Assembly: GCA_944325055.1 (NCBI GenBank)
Contig: CALUYP010000054.1
Span: 1-36,477 of the forward strand
DNA length: 36,477 nt
From: an uncultured Elusimicrobiales bacterium
GTDB lineage: Bacteria > Elusimicrobiota > Elusimicrobia > Elusimicrobiales > Elusimicrobiaceae
Direction of reading: 5' to 3'
Part shown: positions 25,200 through 34,746 of the stretch, piece after piece
Layout of the letters: the number at the start of each line of letters is the position of its first letter
How positions within the stretch are numbered: position 1 is the first letter of the stretch
Notes under the pieces: generated by a model
Told to the model about the DNA's origin: nothing
Databases searched by the model: none
Seen by the model: only the letters and a program-made list of their open reading frames with translations
Made by a program: the position numbers and the translations under genes

Positions 25200-25208
25200 G
25201 GGGGATTT

Positions 25209-26153
25209 ATGCAACAAACCGTCTATAAAGGACTGACTGCTTGGAAATTGGAAAATGATGTATTATGCGCCGCGTTCCTGCCTGGCTACGCCTGCAAAAT
25301 GGCAAGTCTGGTTCATAAAAAAACCGGACGCGAATTTCTGTTTCAATCCTCTGATGAAACATTACGCGTACCCGAATACGGCGCTTCTTTTGCCGATTAT
25401 GATTCCAGCGGATTTGACGAAGTTTTCCCCTCTATAGACGCTTGCCCGTATCCGGACGGAGCCTGGAAGGGGTTGCCCATTCCGGACCACGGCGAAGTAT
25501 GGGCCTTGCCTTGGGAGAGTGTCTGCGCGCCGAACGGTCTGTCTATAAAAGCGGTGGTGCATAGTCCGGTTTTTCCCTATATATTTTCAAAAAACATCTC
25601 CCTAAAAGGAAATGAAATTATTTTTGAGTACCGCGTGGAAAATACGGCAACCGAAGAATTCAAATTTATCTGGACGCCCCATTGCCTGTTAAATTGTTCT
25701 GCAGCTACTCGCATTTTAACACCCGCCCAGTTAACCCAAGTTATGACGGTGGAACATTCCACCAAACACTTAGGTCCTTGGGGAACCTTGCATAACTACC
25801 CGCTAACGACGGATGTACGCGGTCTCAAAATGGATCTTTCCGCCACCGAACCGCGCAGCGTATGCAATTGTGAAAAATTTTACTTTACCGATAAAAATAC
25901 CGCCGGCTGGTGCGGCATTGAACACACCGACACGCACGAAAAACTCATCTATACCTATGACGCCGAAAAAGTGCCTTATCTGGGCATATGGAAAACGCAA
26001 GGTGGTTACCGTGGCGATTATAATATAGCATTGGAACCCTGCACGGGAATTTACGACGATTTGTATGTAGCGAATAAAATCCGCCGGGCGGCGGTTATCG
26101 GTCCCCAAAGCGGTTATGAGTGGGACTTTAAGATGAAGGTGGAATCAATTTAA
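25209..26153 (+). CDS. galM: Aldose 1-epimerase (galactose mutarotase-like)
   Basis: Interconverts the alpha and beta anomers of galactose, supplying the alpha form to galactokinase. A 314-residue protein of the galactose-mutarotase-like beta-sandwich fold. Visible are PDHGEVWALPW (the conserved His-Gly segment), TPHCLLNC (second His region) and ALEPCTGIYDDL (the acidic catalytic segment). It belongs to the divergent branch (COG2017-like) rather than E. coli GalM, so the exact sugar is uncertain, but its place as first gene of galM-galK-galE-galT supports galactose. A hairpin and 33 bp separate it from galK. Confidence 0.82.
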   Translation: MQQTVYKGLTAWKLENDVLCAAFLPGYACKMASLVHKKTGREFLFQSSDETLRVPEYGASFADYDSSGFDEVFPSIDACPYPDGAWKGLPIPDHGEVWALPWESVCAPNGLSIKAVVHSPVFPYIFSKNISLKGNEIIFEYRVENTATEEFKFIWTPHCLLNCSAATRILTPAQLTQVMTVEHSTKHLGPWGTLHNYPLTTDVRGLKMDLSATEPRSVCNCEKFYFTDKNTAGWCGIEHTDTHEKLIYTYDAEKVPYLGIWKTQGGYRGDYNIALEPCTGIYDDLYVANKIRRAAVIGPQSGYEWDFKMKVESI

Positions 26154-26174
26154 TTCGGACGCTGCACGTCCGAA
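26154..26174 (+). repeat. Intercistronic hairpin between galM and galK
   Basis: A perfect 8-bp stem (TTCGGACG/CGTCCGAA) with a 5-nt loop directly after the galM stop and directly before AGGGGAG of galK. There is no T-run, so it is probably an mRNA stability or translation element rather than a terminator. Confidence 0.65.
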
Positions 26175-26186
26175 AGGGGAGAAATT

Positions 26187-27359
26187 ATGAACCAATTAGC
26201 ATTAAGAAGCAAATTCAATGAAGTGTTTAAAAAAGAAAAGTTATACTTTTTTGCCCCGGGCAGAGTCAATCTCATCGGAGAACACACCGATTATAACGGC
26301 GGACACGTGTTTCCCTGCGCGCTTTCTTTTGGTACGCACTGCGTATTTTGCAAACGCGACGATCGAAAAATACGGCTCTACTCCCTCAACTTTCCCCAGC
26401 AGGGCATTATTGACGCCGACCTGGATAACATCTCCTATAATAAAAAACAGGATTGGGCCAATTATCCGCTGGGAGTGATCAGAACACTGCAAAATCACGG
26501 TTATAAAATAGACCAAGGGTTTGAACTGATGTTCTGGGGAGACATCCCGAACGGGGCGGGTCTCTCTTCTTCCGCTTCGATCGAGCTGGTAACCGCGGTG
26601 GCGATGAACAGCGTTTTTAAACTCTATATCCCGCCGGTAGAACTGGTAAAATTCTGTCAAGAAGCGGAAAATAAATTTGTCGGTATGAACTGCGGTATTA
26701 TGGATCAGTTCGCCATCGGCATGGGTAAAGAAGGCTGTGCCATTTTGCTGGATTGTAATACGCTGGATTACGATTATGCACCCTTGGATTTAAAAGGAAT
26801 TTCCATCGTAATCATGAACACCAACAAACGCCGTGAGCTGGCCGACTCCAAATATAACGAACGCCGCGGCGAATGTGAACGCGCGTTAAAAGCGCTGCAA
26901 ACGCAATTGCCGATTAAATCGTTGGGAGAGCTAAGCATAGAAGAATTTGAAAAACACAAAGATTTAATCGTCAATTCCACCGAGCGTAAACGCGCCAAAC
27001 ACGCCGTTTACGAAAACCAGCGGACGTTGGAAGCCGTTAAAAAATTAAATGAGGGAGATTTGGAAACTTTCGGGAAACTGATGAATGAGTCGCACATTTC
27101 ACTGCGGGATGATTACGAAGTAACCGGAAAAGAATTAGACGCCTTGGCCGAAGCCGCCTGGCAACAAAAGGGCGTATTAGGCGCGCGGATGACCGGAGCG
27201 GGATTTGGCGGCTGCGCCATTGCGTTGGTAAAAGATGAAAACTTAAAAGATTTTATAGACAATGTAGGAAAGATCTATCAAGAAAAGACCGGATTAAAAG
27301 CTGATTTTTATATCGCTTCCATCGGCGGGCCGGCTCGTCAGGAAGAAAAGAGATATTAA
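26187..27359 (+). CDS. galK: Galactokinase
   Basis: Phosphorylates alpha-D-galactose at C1 with ATP. A 390-residue GHMP kinase. It has the galactokinase signature PGRVNLIGEHTDYNGGHVFP (about residues 25-44), the ATP loop GAGLSSSASIEL, catalytic Asp173 in NCGIMDQFAIGMG and the C-terminal TGAGFGGCAIAL. The length equals known bacterial galactokinases. The ribosome site GGGGAG is 6 bases upstream. Second gene of the Leloir operon. Confidence 0.96.
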   Translation: MNQLALRSKFNEVFKKEKLYFFAPGRVNLIGEHTDYNGGHVFPCALSFGTHCVFCKRDDRKIRLYSLNFPQQGIIDADLDNISYNKKQDWANYPLGVIRTLQNHGYKIDQGFELMFWGDIPNGAGLSSSASIELVTAVAMNSVFKLYIPPVELVKFCQEAENKFVGMNCGIMDQFAIGMGKEGCAILLDCNTLDYDYAPLDLKGISIVIMNTNKRRELADSKYNERRGECERALKALQTQLPIKSLGELSIEEFEKHKDLIVNSTERKRAKHAVYENQRTLEAVKKLNEGDLETFGKLMNESHISLRDDYEVTGKELDALAEAAWQQKGVLGARMTGAGFGGCAIALVKDENLKDFIDNVGKIYQEKTGLKADFYIASIGGPARQEEKRY

Positions 27360-27383
27360 TTTTAAGGGTTACAGGAGATTTTT

Positions 27384-28358
27384 ATGAAAAACATTTTAGT
27401 GATTGGCGGAGCAGGATACATTGGATCGCACACCGTAAAAATGTTGGCGGAAAAAGGATATAATCCCGTCGTATTGGACAATCTATCCAAAGGCCATCGC
27501 GAAGCCGTTCGCAATTATCCGTTTGAACTGGGCGACCTGGGCGACAAAGCCACCCTGTCTGAAGTGTTTAAGAAACATAAAATAGACGCTGTAATGCACT
27601 TTGCCGCTTTTATTGAAGTTGGCGAAAGCGTCAAAGAACCGTCTAAATACTACCACAACAACGTAGCTAAAGTGCTTAATTTATTGGATGCCATGGTGGA
27701 AAATAATATTAAATACTTTGTATTCTCTTCCACCGCCGCCACTTTCGGCGAACCGGTAAAAGAAAAGATAGATGAAACGCACCCCCAGCTGCCCATCAAC
27801 CCCTATGGGAACACCAAATTAATGGTGGAAAAAATGCTCTCGGATTTTGATACGGCCTATGGTCTTAAAGCTACCGCCCTACGCTATTTTAACGCCAGCG
27901 GCGCGGACGATTCGGGCGAAATCGGCGAGTCGCACAACCCGGAAACGCATTTGATTCCGATTGTTTTACAAGCCGCCGCCGGCAAACGTCCGTCCATCAA
28001 AATGTTCGGAAACGACTACCCCACCCCCGACGGCACGTGTATCCGCGATTACGTACACGTCAACGATCTGGCTCGCGCGCACATTTTGGCCTTGGAAAAA
28101 ATGTTTAAAGACAACGTCAGCGAACGCTTTAACCTGGGCAGCGGAAACGGCTTCTCCGTGGCGGAACTGGTCAAAGAAGCCAAGCGCATTACCGGCATTG
28201 ATTTTAAAGTGGAAGTAGCGCCCCGCCGCGCGGGAGACCCCGCCGTATTGGTGGCCGACAGCGCCAAAGCGCAAAAAGTACTCGGCTGGAAACCCGAATA
28301 CAACCTCACGCGCATCATTGAAACCGCGTGGAACTGGGAACAACACCGCAAATTTTAG
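27384..28358 (+). CDS. galE: UDP-glucose 4-epimerase
   Basis: Interconverts UDP-galactose and UDP-glucose using bound NAD. A 324-residue extended short-chain dehydrogenase. Visible are the Rossmann motif GGAGYIGSHT at residues 6-15, the SST segment in VFSSTAATFGEP, catalytic Tyr141-x3-Lys145 (YGNTK), RYFNASGAD and the UDP-sugar segment RDYVHVNDLARAH. It lies 24 bp after galK and 9 bp before galT, and lets UDP-glucose be recycled in the Leloir cycle. Confidence 0.96.
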   Translation: MKNILVIGGAGYIGSHTVKMLAEKGYNPVVLDNLSKGHREAVRNYPFELGDLGDKATLSEVFKKHKIDAVMHFAAFIEVGESVKEPSKYYHNNVAKVLNLLDAMVENNIKYFVFSSTAATFGEPVKEKIDETHPQLPINPYGNTKLMVEKMLSDFDTAYGLKATALRYFNASGADDSGEIGESHNPETHLIPIVLQAAAGKRPSIKMFGNDYPTPDGTCIRDYVHVNDLARAHILALEKMFKDNVSERFNLGSGNGFSVAELVKEAKRITGIDFKVEVAPRRAGDPAVLVADSAKAQKVLGWKPEYNLTRIIETAWNWEQHRKF

Positions 28359-28367
28359 GAGAATATT

Positions 28368-29873
28368 ATGGATATTAATCTATTAATTGACCAATTAGTC
28401 GCTTTTGCCATAAACGAAAATTTGCTCCCCGCGCGCGACCGCGCATGGGCCGTCAACCAGTTGTTGGATATTCTGCATTTATCCGACTATACTCCCAGCG
28501 GTTTTAAAGGGAAAACGCCGCCCTATCCTTGTGAAATTCTAAAAAATATCTGCGATTGGGCTGCCAAACAAGGCCTTATTGAACCGGATACCGTTACGAT
28601 GCGCGACTTGTTTGACACTAAGCTCATGGGCGTATTTGCCGGACAGCCTTCATCCGTAACAAATGAATTTTTTGTCCTACACAAAAAAAATCCCAAAAAG
28701 GCTACGGACAAATTTTACCACGACGCCCGCGCTTTGGATTATATCCGGACCGAACGCATCGCCAAAAATCGGGTTTGGAAAGCGCGCACGCCATACGGCA
28801 ATTTGGATATTACGATTAATATGTCCAAACCGGAAAAAGACCCCAAAGACATTGCCGCCGCCCTTAAGGTAAAAGCGTCGGCCTATCCGTCGTGCCTTTT
28901 GTGCAAGGAAAACGAAGGCTACGCAGGGCGTATTAACCACCCGGCGCGGCAAAACCTGCGGTTAGTGCCGCTGGATTTATTAAAAGACGGAAAACCGTGG
29001 TATCTGCAGTATTCGCCATACGTTTATTACAACGAACATTGCATTTTCCTGTCGGATCAGCACGAGCCGATGAAGCTGACGAAAAAAAGTTTTGAGCGGT
29101 TGCTCAATTTTGTGGATTTTCTGCCGCATTACTTTATTGGCTCTAACGCCGATCTGCCGATCGTCGGCGGATCTATCTTGACGCACGACCATTTCCAAGG
29201 CGGCCGCTATGTGTTTGCGATGGAAAAAGCGCCGGTGGAAAAAACGTTTAAACTCAAAAAATTTCCGCGCGTCAAAGCCGGCATCGTTAAATGGCCGATG
29301 AGCGTCATCCGCTTAACCGGCCCTAAAAAAGACCTTATTGAAGCCGGAGATTACATCCTCAAAAAATGGCGCACTTACAGCGACCCGAAAGCCGATATTC
29401 TGGCCAAAACAGGTGATACGCCGCATAATACGGTAACGCCTATCGCCCGTCGACGCGGAAAAGCGTTTGAACTGGATATCGTGCTGCGCAATAACCGCAC
29501 TACGGAAGAATTTCCGATGGGCATTTTCCACCCCCACGCCGAAGTACACCATATTAAAAAAGAAAATATCGGTCTTATTGAAGTAATGGGGCTGGCGGTA
29601 CTGCCGGCGCGGCTGGCCAAAGAATTGAAGGATCTGGAAACGCCTTTGATTAAAAAAGACTTAACCGCTATTCAAAAAAATGAAGCGCTTGCCAAACACG
29701 CGCCTTGGGCGGAAGAACTGCTTAAAAAGTATACGTTTACCGCCAAAAATGCGGCTGAAATCCTGCGCGCCGAAGTAGGAAAAGTATTTGCACGCGTACT
29801 GGAATACGCGGGTGTATATAAACGGACTCCGGAAGGGAAAGCCGCTTTTGAACGGTTTATCCAAAAGCTGTAA
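28368..29873 (+). CDS. galT: Galactose-1-phosphate uridylyltransferase, Firmicute-type (class II)
   Basis: Transfers UMP from UDP-glucose to galactose-1-phosphate. 501 residues, the length of the Bacillus/Lactobacillus class rather than the roughly 350-residue E. coli class. Recognisable are the N-terminal helical part (residues 1-60), ARTPYGNLDITINMSKPEKDP, GGSILTHDHFQGGRY (the His-rich active-site segment of this class) and HNTVTPIARRRG. ATG 28368 follows AGGAG. It ends the operon and completes the Leloir pathway. The bulky class II form next to a galE and galK of ordinary type is what this class usually shows. Confidence 0.94.
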   Translation: MDINLLIDQLVAFAINENLLPARDRAWAVNQLLDILHLSDYTPSGFKGKTPPYPCEILKNICDWAAKQGLIEPDTVTMRDLFDTKLMGVFAGQPSSVTNEFFVLHKKNPKKATDKFYHDARALDYIRTERIAKNRVWKARTPYGNLDITINMSKPEKDPKDIAAALKVKASAYPSCLLCKENEGYAGRINHPARQNLRLVPLDLLKDGKPWYLQYSPYVYYNEHCIFLSDQHEPMKLTKKSFERLLNFVDFLPHYFIGSNADLPIVGGSILTHDHFQGGRYVFAMEKAPVEKTFKLKKFPRVKAGIVKWPMSVIRLTGPKKDLIEAGDYILKKWRTYSDPKADILAKTGDTPHNTVTPIARRRGKAFELDIVLRNNRTTEEFPMGIFHPHAEVHHIKKENIGLIEVMGLAVLPARLAKELKDLETPLIKKDLTAIQKNEALAKHAPWAEELLKKYTFTAKNAAEILRAEVGKVFARVLEYAGVYKRTPEGKAAFERFIQKL

Positions 29874-29885
29874 ACTCTATTATAT

Positions 29886-29908
29886 CCCCCGGAGACCATA
29901 CCCGGGGG
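29886..29908 (+). terminator. Terminator-like hairpin after galT
   Basis: CCCCCGG and CCGGGGG with a 9-nt loop, 12 bp after the galT stop. A T-run is lacking (GCTCTCTAAC follows), so termination may be partial or Rho-assisted. Confidence 0.6.
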
Positions 29909-30112
29909 CTCTCTAACACACAAAAATCTGAGGTTGCTAGCGGATGATTATAAGCTGTTTTTAAGATATAACTTTAAGAATATAATAATCTCTCTATTCA
30001 CTCAGGAATTTAATAATAGGAGTTATCAAAAGTAATTCAATAATCAAGATATAAGTTAATTTGTTATCTACTACTATACTTTTTAACTCGGCTTTATAAC
30101 TAAAACTTATGT

Positions 30113-30118
30113 TATAAT
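30113..30118 (+). promoter_or_regulatory. -10 box of the sulfotransferase-like gene, possibly leaderless
   Basis: TATAAT ends six bases before ATG 30125, the same geometry as at 18547. No ribosome binding site is seen. The upstream 29909-30112 is AT-rich with no gene and no clear -35. Confidence 0.5.
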
Positions 30119-30124
30119 GACAAA

Positions 30125-31630
30125 ATGAGACAAAAAAGAAAAGTTTCCCTTTTTATAATATTTCTTGTGGTAGCAGCTGTTGTTGTTATTTATCAATTTC
30201 GTCCACACTTTACATTAAACCCCAGCGGCAGAACACCCCTATCGGGGGTATATAAACTTCCTTTTACCAACAAAGCCCCTCTGACCGTTACTATAGCCGG
30301 ACAACAAGGTGATGCGGACATTACACACACTTTTCCTGCCGGATATGGAAAAAATTTTCCCATCCACGGCTTATACCCTAAAGCTCAAAACCGGGTAACT
30401 ATCTTATATAAAGATAAGAAAAAGGAATTGATAGTAAATATACCAGAAATAATGGTCAACAACGAATATGTACCATATAGACAGGTTGTAATATTAGATA
30501 AAGACTCTTCGCAAGAACATACAGATGATATTTATTTTATCAGTGCTATGATAGGAACTCAATACCCCTCTTGCAGTTGGGTAATTTTAGGATACAGTCG
30601 CAAAGGTAACTTACGCTATTTGAATATAGACGATAATCCGCGCCTAAATGAATTGCAACGTATCGTACCAGGGGAAAAAGAAATGATTTTAGTCACCGAT
30701 ATTGGTTCTGAAACGCTACTGAGCCAAAGATTGTTGGATTTAAGTGATGAAAATAAAATTGGACATCACGACCGAGTCCCAAAAGGAGACCATTTTATTT
30801 CTTTAGCTAATTCCCAATGGGGAATAGAAGATCGTATCATAGAAATAGATAAAAGAGGAAACATCATTCGGGATTTATCTGCTGGAGACTTGGTACGTAA
30901 AATTGTTCACGCCAAAAACAACCCAACTGAATTAGAACTATTAAACCGTGTGGTATTTGATGAAAAAAATATCTATATTACTAAAAAAGGGAAAAAACAG
31001 GCCATAGACTGGGCGCATATTAATTCTATTGTATATGATGAGAAAGATGATATTTTATATTGTTCTTTCCGTAATTTAGGTATAGTAGCGGTTAAATATA
31101 CACCATGGGAACTTATTTGGTGGATGGTAAGTGATGATTTGGATTTTCTTCCGCCAACTGATCCAACAGCCAAACACCGCGGATTCTTAGATTTGCTTCC
31201 CTCTTTGCAAGACTATCGCGTAAAAGGAGACGGCTTAACAGACGGCCCAAAGCACCACCACGCCTTGTTTTTATGGCCTGACGGAACTATTGGGCTTTTT
31301 GATAACCGAGGCTACCCCAATAACAAAAGCCGCTATGTGGAGTATAAAATTTCAGGTAGGCATCCTAACTGGATGGCTAAAAAAGTTTATGAATATTTTG
31401 ACCCTAAACTCACGGATAACGATTTCACATCTGATATAGATGTCCTGCCCAGCGGAAATCTGCTGATCCTTTACGGAATGGAACAAGCAATTGTAGAAGT
31501 AAATAAAGATACGAAAGACAAGCTCTACCAACTGAATTTTGCCCTTCCTACTAACATGATATATCGTGTAGATAAAATGCCCTTCTATCCAACACCAGGC
31601 AGGCAATATCCAAAAGAACACAAATTCTAA
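30125..31630 (+). CDS. Arylsulfate sulfotransferase-like protein (AssT family)
   Basis: 501 residues with an N-terminal membrane anchor or uncleaved signal (about 8-24) and a large periplasmic beta-propeller. AssT enzymes move sulfate from one phenol to another through a phospho-like histidine intermediate. Candidate active-site residues are His214-His215 in GHHDRVP, His298 and Asn300 in WAHINS, Arg in CSFRN and His377-379 in KHHHALFL, which fit the histidine and arginine pattern known from E. coli AssT (from memory). Typical propeller strands such as DVLPSGNLLILYG are present. The DsbL/DsbI partners found with some AssT genes are absent. The gene is AT-richer than the gal genes and may have been acquired with this segment. 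Confidence 0.8.
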   Translation: MRQKRKVSLFIIFLVVAAVVVIYQFRPHFTLNPSGRTPLSGVYKLPFTNKAPLTVTIAGQQGDADITHTFPAGYGKNFPIHGLYPKAQNRVTILYKDKKKELIVNIPEIMVNNEYVPYRQVVILDKDSSQEHTDDIYFISAMIGTQYPSCSWVILGYSRKGNLRYLNIDDNPRLNELQRIVPGEKEMILVTDIGSETLLSQRLLDLSDENKIGHHDRVPKGDHFISLANSQWGIEDRIIEIDKRGNIIRDLSAGDLVRKIVHAKNNPTELELLNRVVFDEKNIYITKKGKKQAIDWAHINSIVYDEKDDILYCSFRNLGIVAVKYTPWELIWWMVSDDLDFLPPTDPTAKHRGFLDLLPSLQDYRVKGDGLTDGPKHHHALFLWPDGTIGLFDNRGYPNNKSRYVEYKISGRHPNWMAKKVYEYFDPKLTDNDFTSDIDVLPSGNLLILYGMEQAIVEVNKDTKDKLYQLNFALPTNMIYRVDKMPFYPTPGRQYPKEHKF

Positions 31631-31778
31631 GTTAAAATTATTTTTTACCTTAGTTTCTGTTTATTGATTATGCCATTAGAGATTGAGCTTTCTTCTCCTG
31701 TATTATTTTGTTTTAATAAATTACATAACAAATTAATTTTTAAAAAATCAAAACTTATAGATAAAACATGAAAAACAA

Positions 31779-33341
31779 TTAATCTATTTTTTGTACACGG
31801 CAAATAGCTAAATCAGTAGAATAGATTGTAAAATTGGTAACAAATCGTTGACAATCCTCTCTTTTTCCTTGCAGGCCGAAACGGGCCAAGGTAACCGGAT
31901 TAACAATCATTGGCCAATCTACTGAAATAATATAAATCGGCCCCTGATGCTGCGTAATTTTCTCACGTTGTAATTCTTCAAAATCAAAACGATAATACTG
32001 CGCTGATATATTATTGCGTTGAGCCGCCTGTTTTTGAAACTCTTCAGGATATTCTTCTATTTTTGAAAAAAATCCGCCCATATAAGTAGCCTTCGGATTT
32101 AATATTGGAGCCAAATAAGAAGAAGGCAAGTGCATAAAAAACACTAAACTATTATCTTCAATTTGAGGCTTTTTATCAAAAACAACAGCTTGTTCTAAAA
32201 ATATCTCATGGTGCCACTCTGGAGCTTTATATCCCCACATACTAATACCCACTAAAAATAGTGCCAAATATAGTCCCCAACGCTTTTTATTTATAGAGGC
32301 ACATAAACCTATCAGCACCATTCCACACAAGGCTTCCAGAACAGCAGCATAACGCAAAATAGAAAATTGCACCAGCCATACCACATAACTTATTCCACAA
32401 TAAATTACTAACGAAATTGCCACCTCTTTTTTTACTCCGCCCAATCGATTTTTAATGATTAATACTATCCATATAATAAGTGCAACTAAAAACAAGGCCA
32501 AACGACTGTCCAGCATAGCATCTTCTGATACATATGTTCCCTCAGTAAAGGCCCAAAAAAACGGATAGAACAACCATTGTATCCAGGTAGTAGGGAAAAA
32601 ATGTGTTTCTGTCAGATTGAAATTGTCAAAATAAGGAGACTGAAAAATTGCATTATAATACGGAAACATAGGATTACCATATAAGGAAAAATTCTTCCAC
32701 ATAAAGTAGCCATTAGTCAGCACAAATCCACTTATACCGCATAGTGCATATAAGAAAAAAAGCCTCCAAGTTTTTTCAAAGCGGTAGAGAAAAAACAGCA
32801 GAACAGCTGTAAGTGCTACGCAAAAGGAAGCACCTGTTAGTTTAAGACCAGCCGCCGTGCCAGCGATAAATGCTGCTAAGTATAGAAGATAAGTTTTTTT
32901 TCTATTTTGAACCGCACGAATCAACAGCCATAGAGCCAAAATATGAAAAACAGCCAATGGAATTTCATTAGTACTCGTTCCAACTTGAGACAATATCCCC
33001 GCAGCACTGCAGCCAATTAAAGTAGCTAGTATTGCATAAGCTCTGGGATACATTGTACGGCAAAAAACATCACGCGCCAGATAATAAACCAACTAAATCA
33101 ATACACCGTAAGAAAGCCCCATAAAGAAACCTATCCACTTAGTGGAATTGAAAAAAGTAAAAAACACCCAATAAAAATACAAATCTGGTAACGGATTTAA
33201 TGTGGAATGAACCCCCGCTGTAAAAAGATCTTGTCCTATTTTCCCGTTAAGAAAAGCATAAGGATTATAAAGATGATAATTCAATAAATCAAAATTAACA
33301 TCTATACCTAGCCAAATGCTATACATTCCACTCAATATCAT
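31779..33341 (-). pseudogene. Polytopic membrane glycosyltransferase-like gene, interrupted by an in-frame TAG
   Basis: One reading frame of about 520 codons is broken by TAG at 33093-33095. The 82 codons before and the 437 after it are in the same frame and continue each other. The product would have about ten membrane segments. A loop near the start, FDLLNYHLYNPYAFL, and a soluble C-terminal part resemble membrane glycosyltransferases of the GT-C/PMT-like type, but the family is not certain. The first ATG (33341) has no ribosome site, and the hydrophobic signal continues in frame upstream of it (…IFLFFSFILLILL), so the 5' end also looks damaged; an ATG at 33388 is out of frame. TAG is a normal stop for guaC and cdd here, so recoding is less likely than decay. 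Confidence 0.7.
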
Positions 33342-34220
33342 TAATAGTATTAATAGAATAAAAGAAAAGAAAAGAAAAATTTTTTCATAACTGAATTTTT
33401 AAAAAATTTTTAATAGAATGAATAAATGTCTAAATCAATCTTTCTATGGTTACAAATGCGGCTTATTCACAATGAACAAAGCCAAATCATAGCGGTACTT
33501 CTAAATAATTTCTCATCAATATTTTTGCAAAATACCCTCCTCCTATCCTACAATCATAATCTTATATACCGTACAACCACCGGATTAATACCAAGAAATA
33601 CATGAATTCCAAAATATCGGTTTACATCTCTTTCTTACCTATTCTTCAAGCCGCTTTCTAACACAGAATCCTCTCTATTTCACAAAAATAGGCTTTATTA
33701 TTTGGCTATGTCATCAAATCAGTAAGAGCTTGATCTGAAAAGCAACAATAAAAATATCTCTTTTGGCTGTTAAAATATTAACGTTTACAGATGAACCCTA
33801 TCTATGTTTAACAACCTAATACTACTGATCCTAAAAAGACTGAGTTACTGGAAAATTCCCATCTGTCTATTTATTATCCATCATTAGGATTTCATAAGGA
33901 ATATTCATCTGTATCGCTATGGGTCTAATTTCAGCTAAACAAACCGGAATATACAGTTTTCGTGTACAATTTAGACATAATTATATTAAACATAAAAGAA
34001 GAGAATCTAAGATAAGAATCCTCTTCTTTTATAATAAAATTGAGTGTACGCAAATTCTCTCTAGTCCGGTTCCATCCTGTGAAAAAATTACAATTAAGAA
34101 TTTTTTATCTTCAGAAAAAGTATAGAATGGGCATAATAATACGAAAAAATAAAATTTTCAAACTAAAAAGAATCTGTTTCCACCAAGACAAAATTTTTCT
34201 ATTTATCAAAAATTATAAGA
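33342..34220. other. AT-rich region without a convincing gene
   Basis: About 880 bp of very AT-rich DNA. Two small ORFs (33919-34125 and 34040-34249) have no ribosome site, overlap each other and read as low-complexity residues, so I do not call them. The only clear structure is the inverted repeat at 33994-34030. The region probably holds remains of an older gene or the decayed 5' end of the neighbouring membrane protein gene. Confidence 0.6.
33994..34030. repeat. 10-bp inverted repeat, possible bidirectional terminator
   Basis: AAAAGAAGAG and CTCTTCTTTT around a 17-nt loop. Both outer arms end in A or T runs, so it could stop transcription from either side, including that of the pilin at 34221, which reads towards it from 190 bp away. 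Confidence 0.5.
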
Positions 34221-34718
34221 TTATTCGACATAACATGTTTGCCCACTGAGACAGGCAGAACTATCAACCGAAGCATTTCCCAAAATAGCTTTACATTTCG
34301 CTATACTGTCTTCCTCGTTATATATAACACTACATGTTCTACGTCCGTTACTTAGGTTTAGGAAAATATCATTTTTTTTACCCCATGCCCCTGCGGGGTC
34401 TTTTTGAGGCCGCAAATCAAATCCTTGAAGAATAAAATTATAATCTCCCAACGAAAAAGCATTCCTCGTAGCCGGATTCCCGTTTTCATCCACAAAAGAT
34501 ACAGAGAGCTCCTCAAACGGATAAACCACATCTGTGGTGCCCCTCTCCAAGTTAGCTAATTGTTCTGCTGTATTTATAGCTCTAATAAGCTGATAAGCAT
34601 TAGCAGCACGAGACTTTATTACTGCTTTTTGGTATTGAGGCAACGCTACACTAGCTAAAATACCAATAATCAAAACTACTACCAATAACTCTATTAACGT
34701 AAAACCCTTGTTCCTCAT
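34221..34718 (-). CDS. Type IV pilin-like protein (prepilin leader MRNKGFTLIELL)
   Basis: A 165-residue prepilin with leader MRNKG, mature N-terminus FTLIELLVVVLIIGILASVALP, then PQYQKAVIKSRAANAYQLI, as in the cluster at 9.5-11.1 kb. The C-terminal part has cysteines in RRTCSVIY, AKCKAIL, SACLSGQTC. ATG 34718 follows AAGGAG by 6 bases; an in-frame start 19 codons earlier lies inside the promoter. It is a lone gene in an AT-rich surrounding, separated by 23 kb from its paralogues. It may be an alternative pilin subunit. Confidence 0.86.
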   Translation of the reverse strand: MRNKGFTLIELLVVVLIIGILASVALPQYQKAVIKSRAANAYQLIRAINTAEQLANLERGTTDVVYPFEELSVSFVDENGNPATRNAFSLGDYNFILQGFDLRPQKDPAGAWGKKNDIFLNLSNGRRTCSVIYNEEDSIAKCKAILGNASVDSSACLSGQTCYVE

Positions 34719-34746
34719 AAGTGCTCCTTTTTCATAATATTTATTT

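Noticed and set aside
33093-33095. TAG as pyrrolysine or another recoded codon
   Set aside because: Ordinary genes in the window end in TAG (guaC, cdd), the protein is not a methylamine methyltransferase, and the gene's 5' end is also damaged.
33919-34249. Two small overlapping plus-strand ORFs in the gene-free AT-rich region
   Set aside because: No ribosome sites, rich in Lys/Ile/Phe as expected of random AT-rich DNA, and mutually overlapping.
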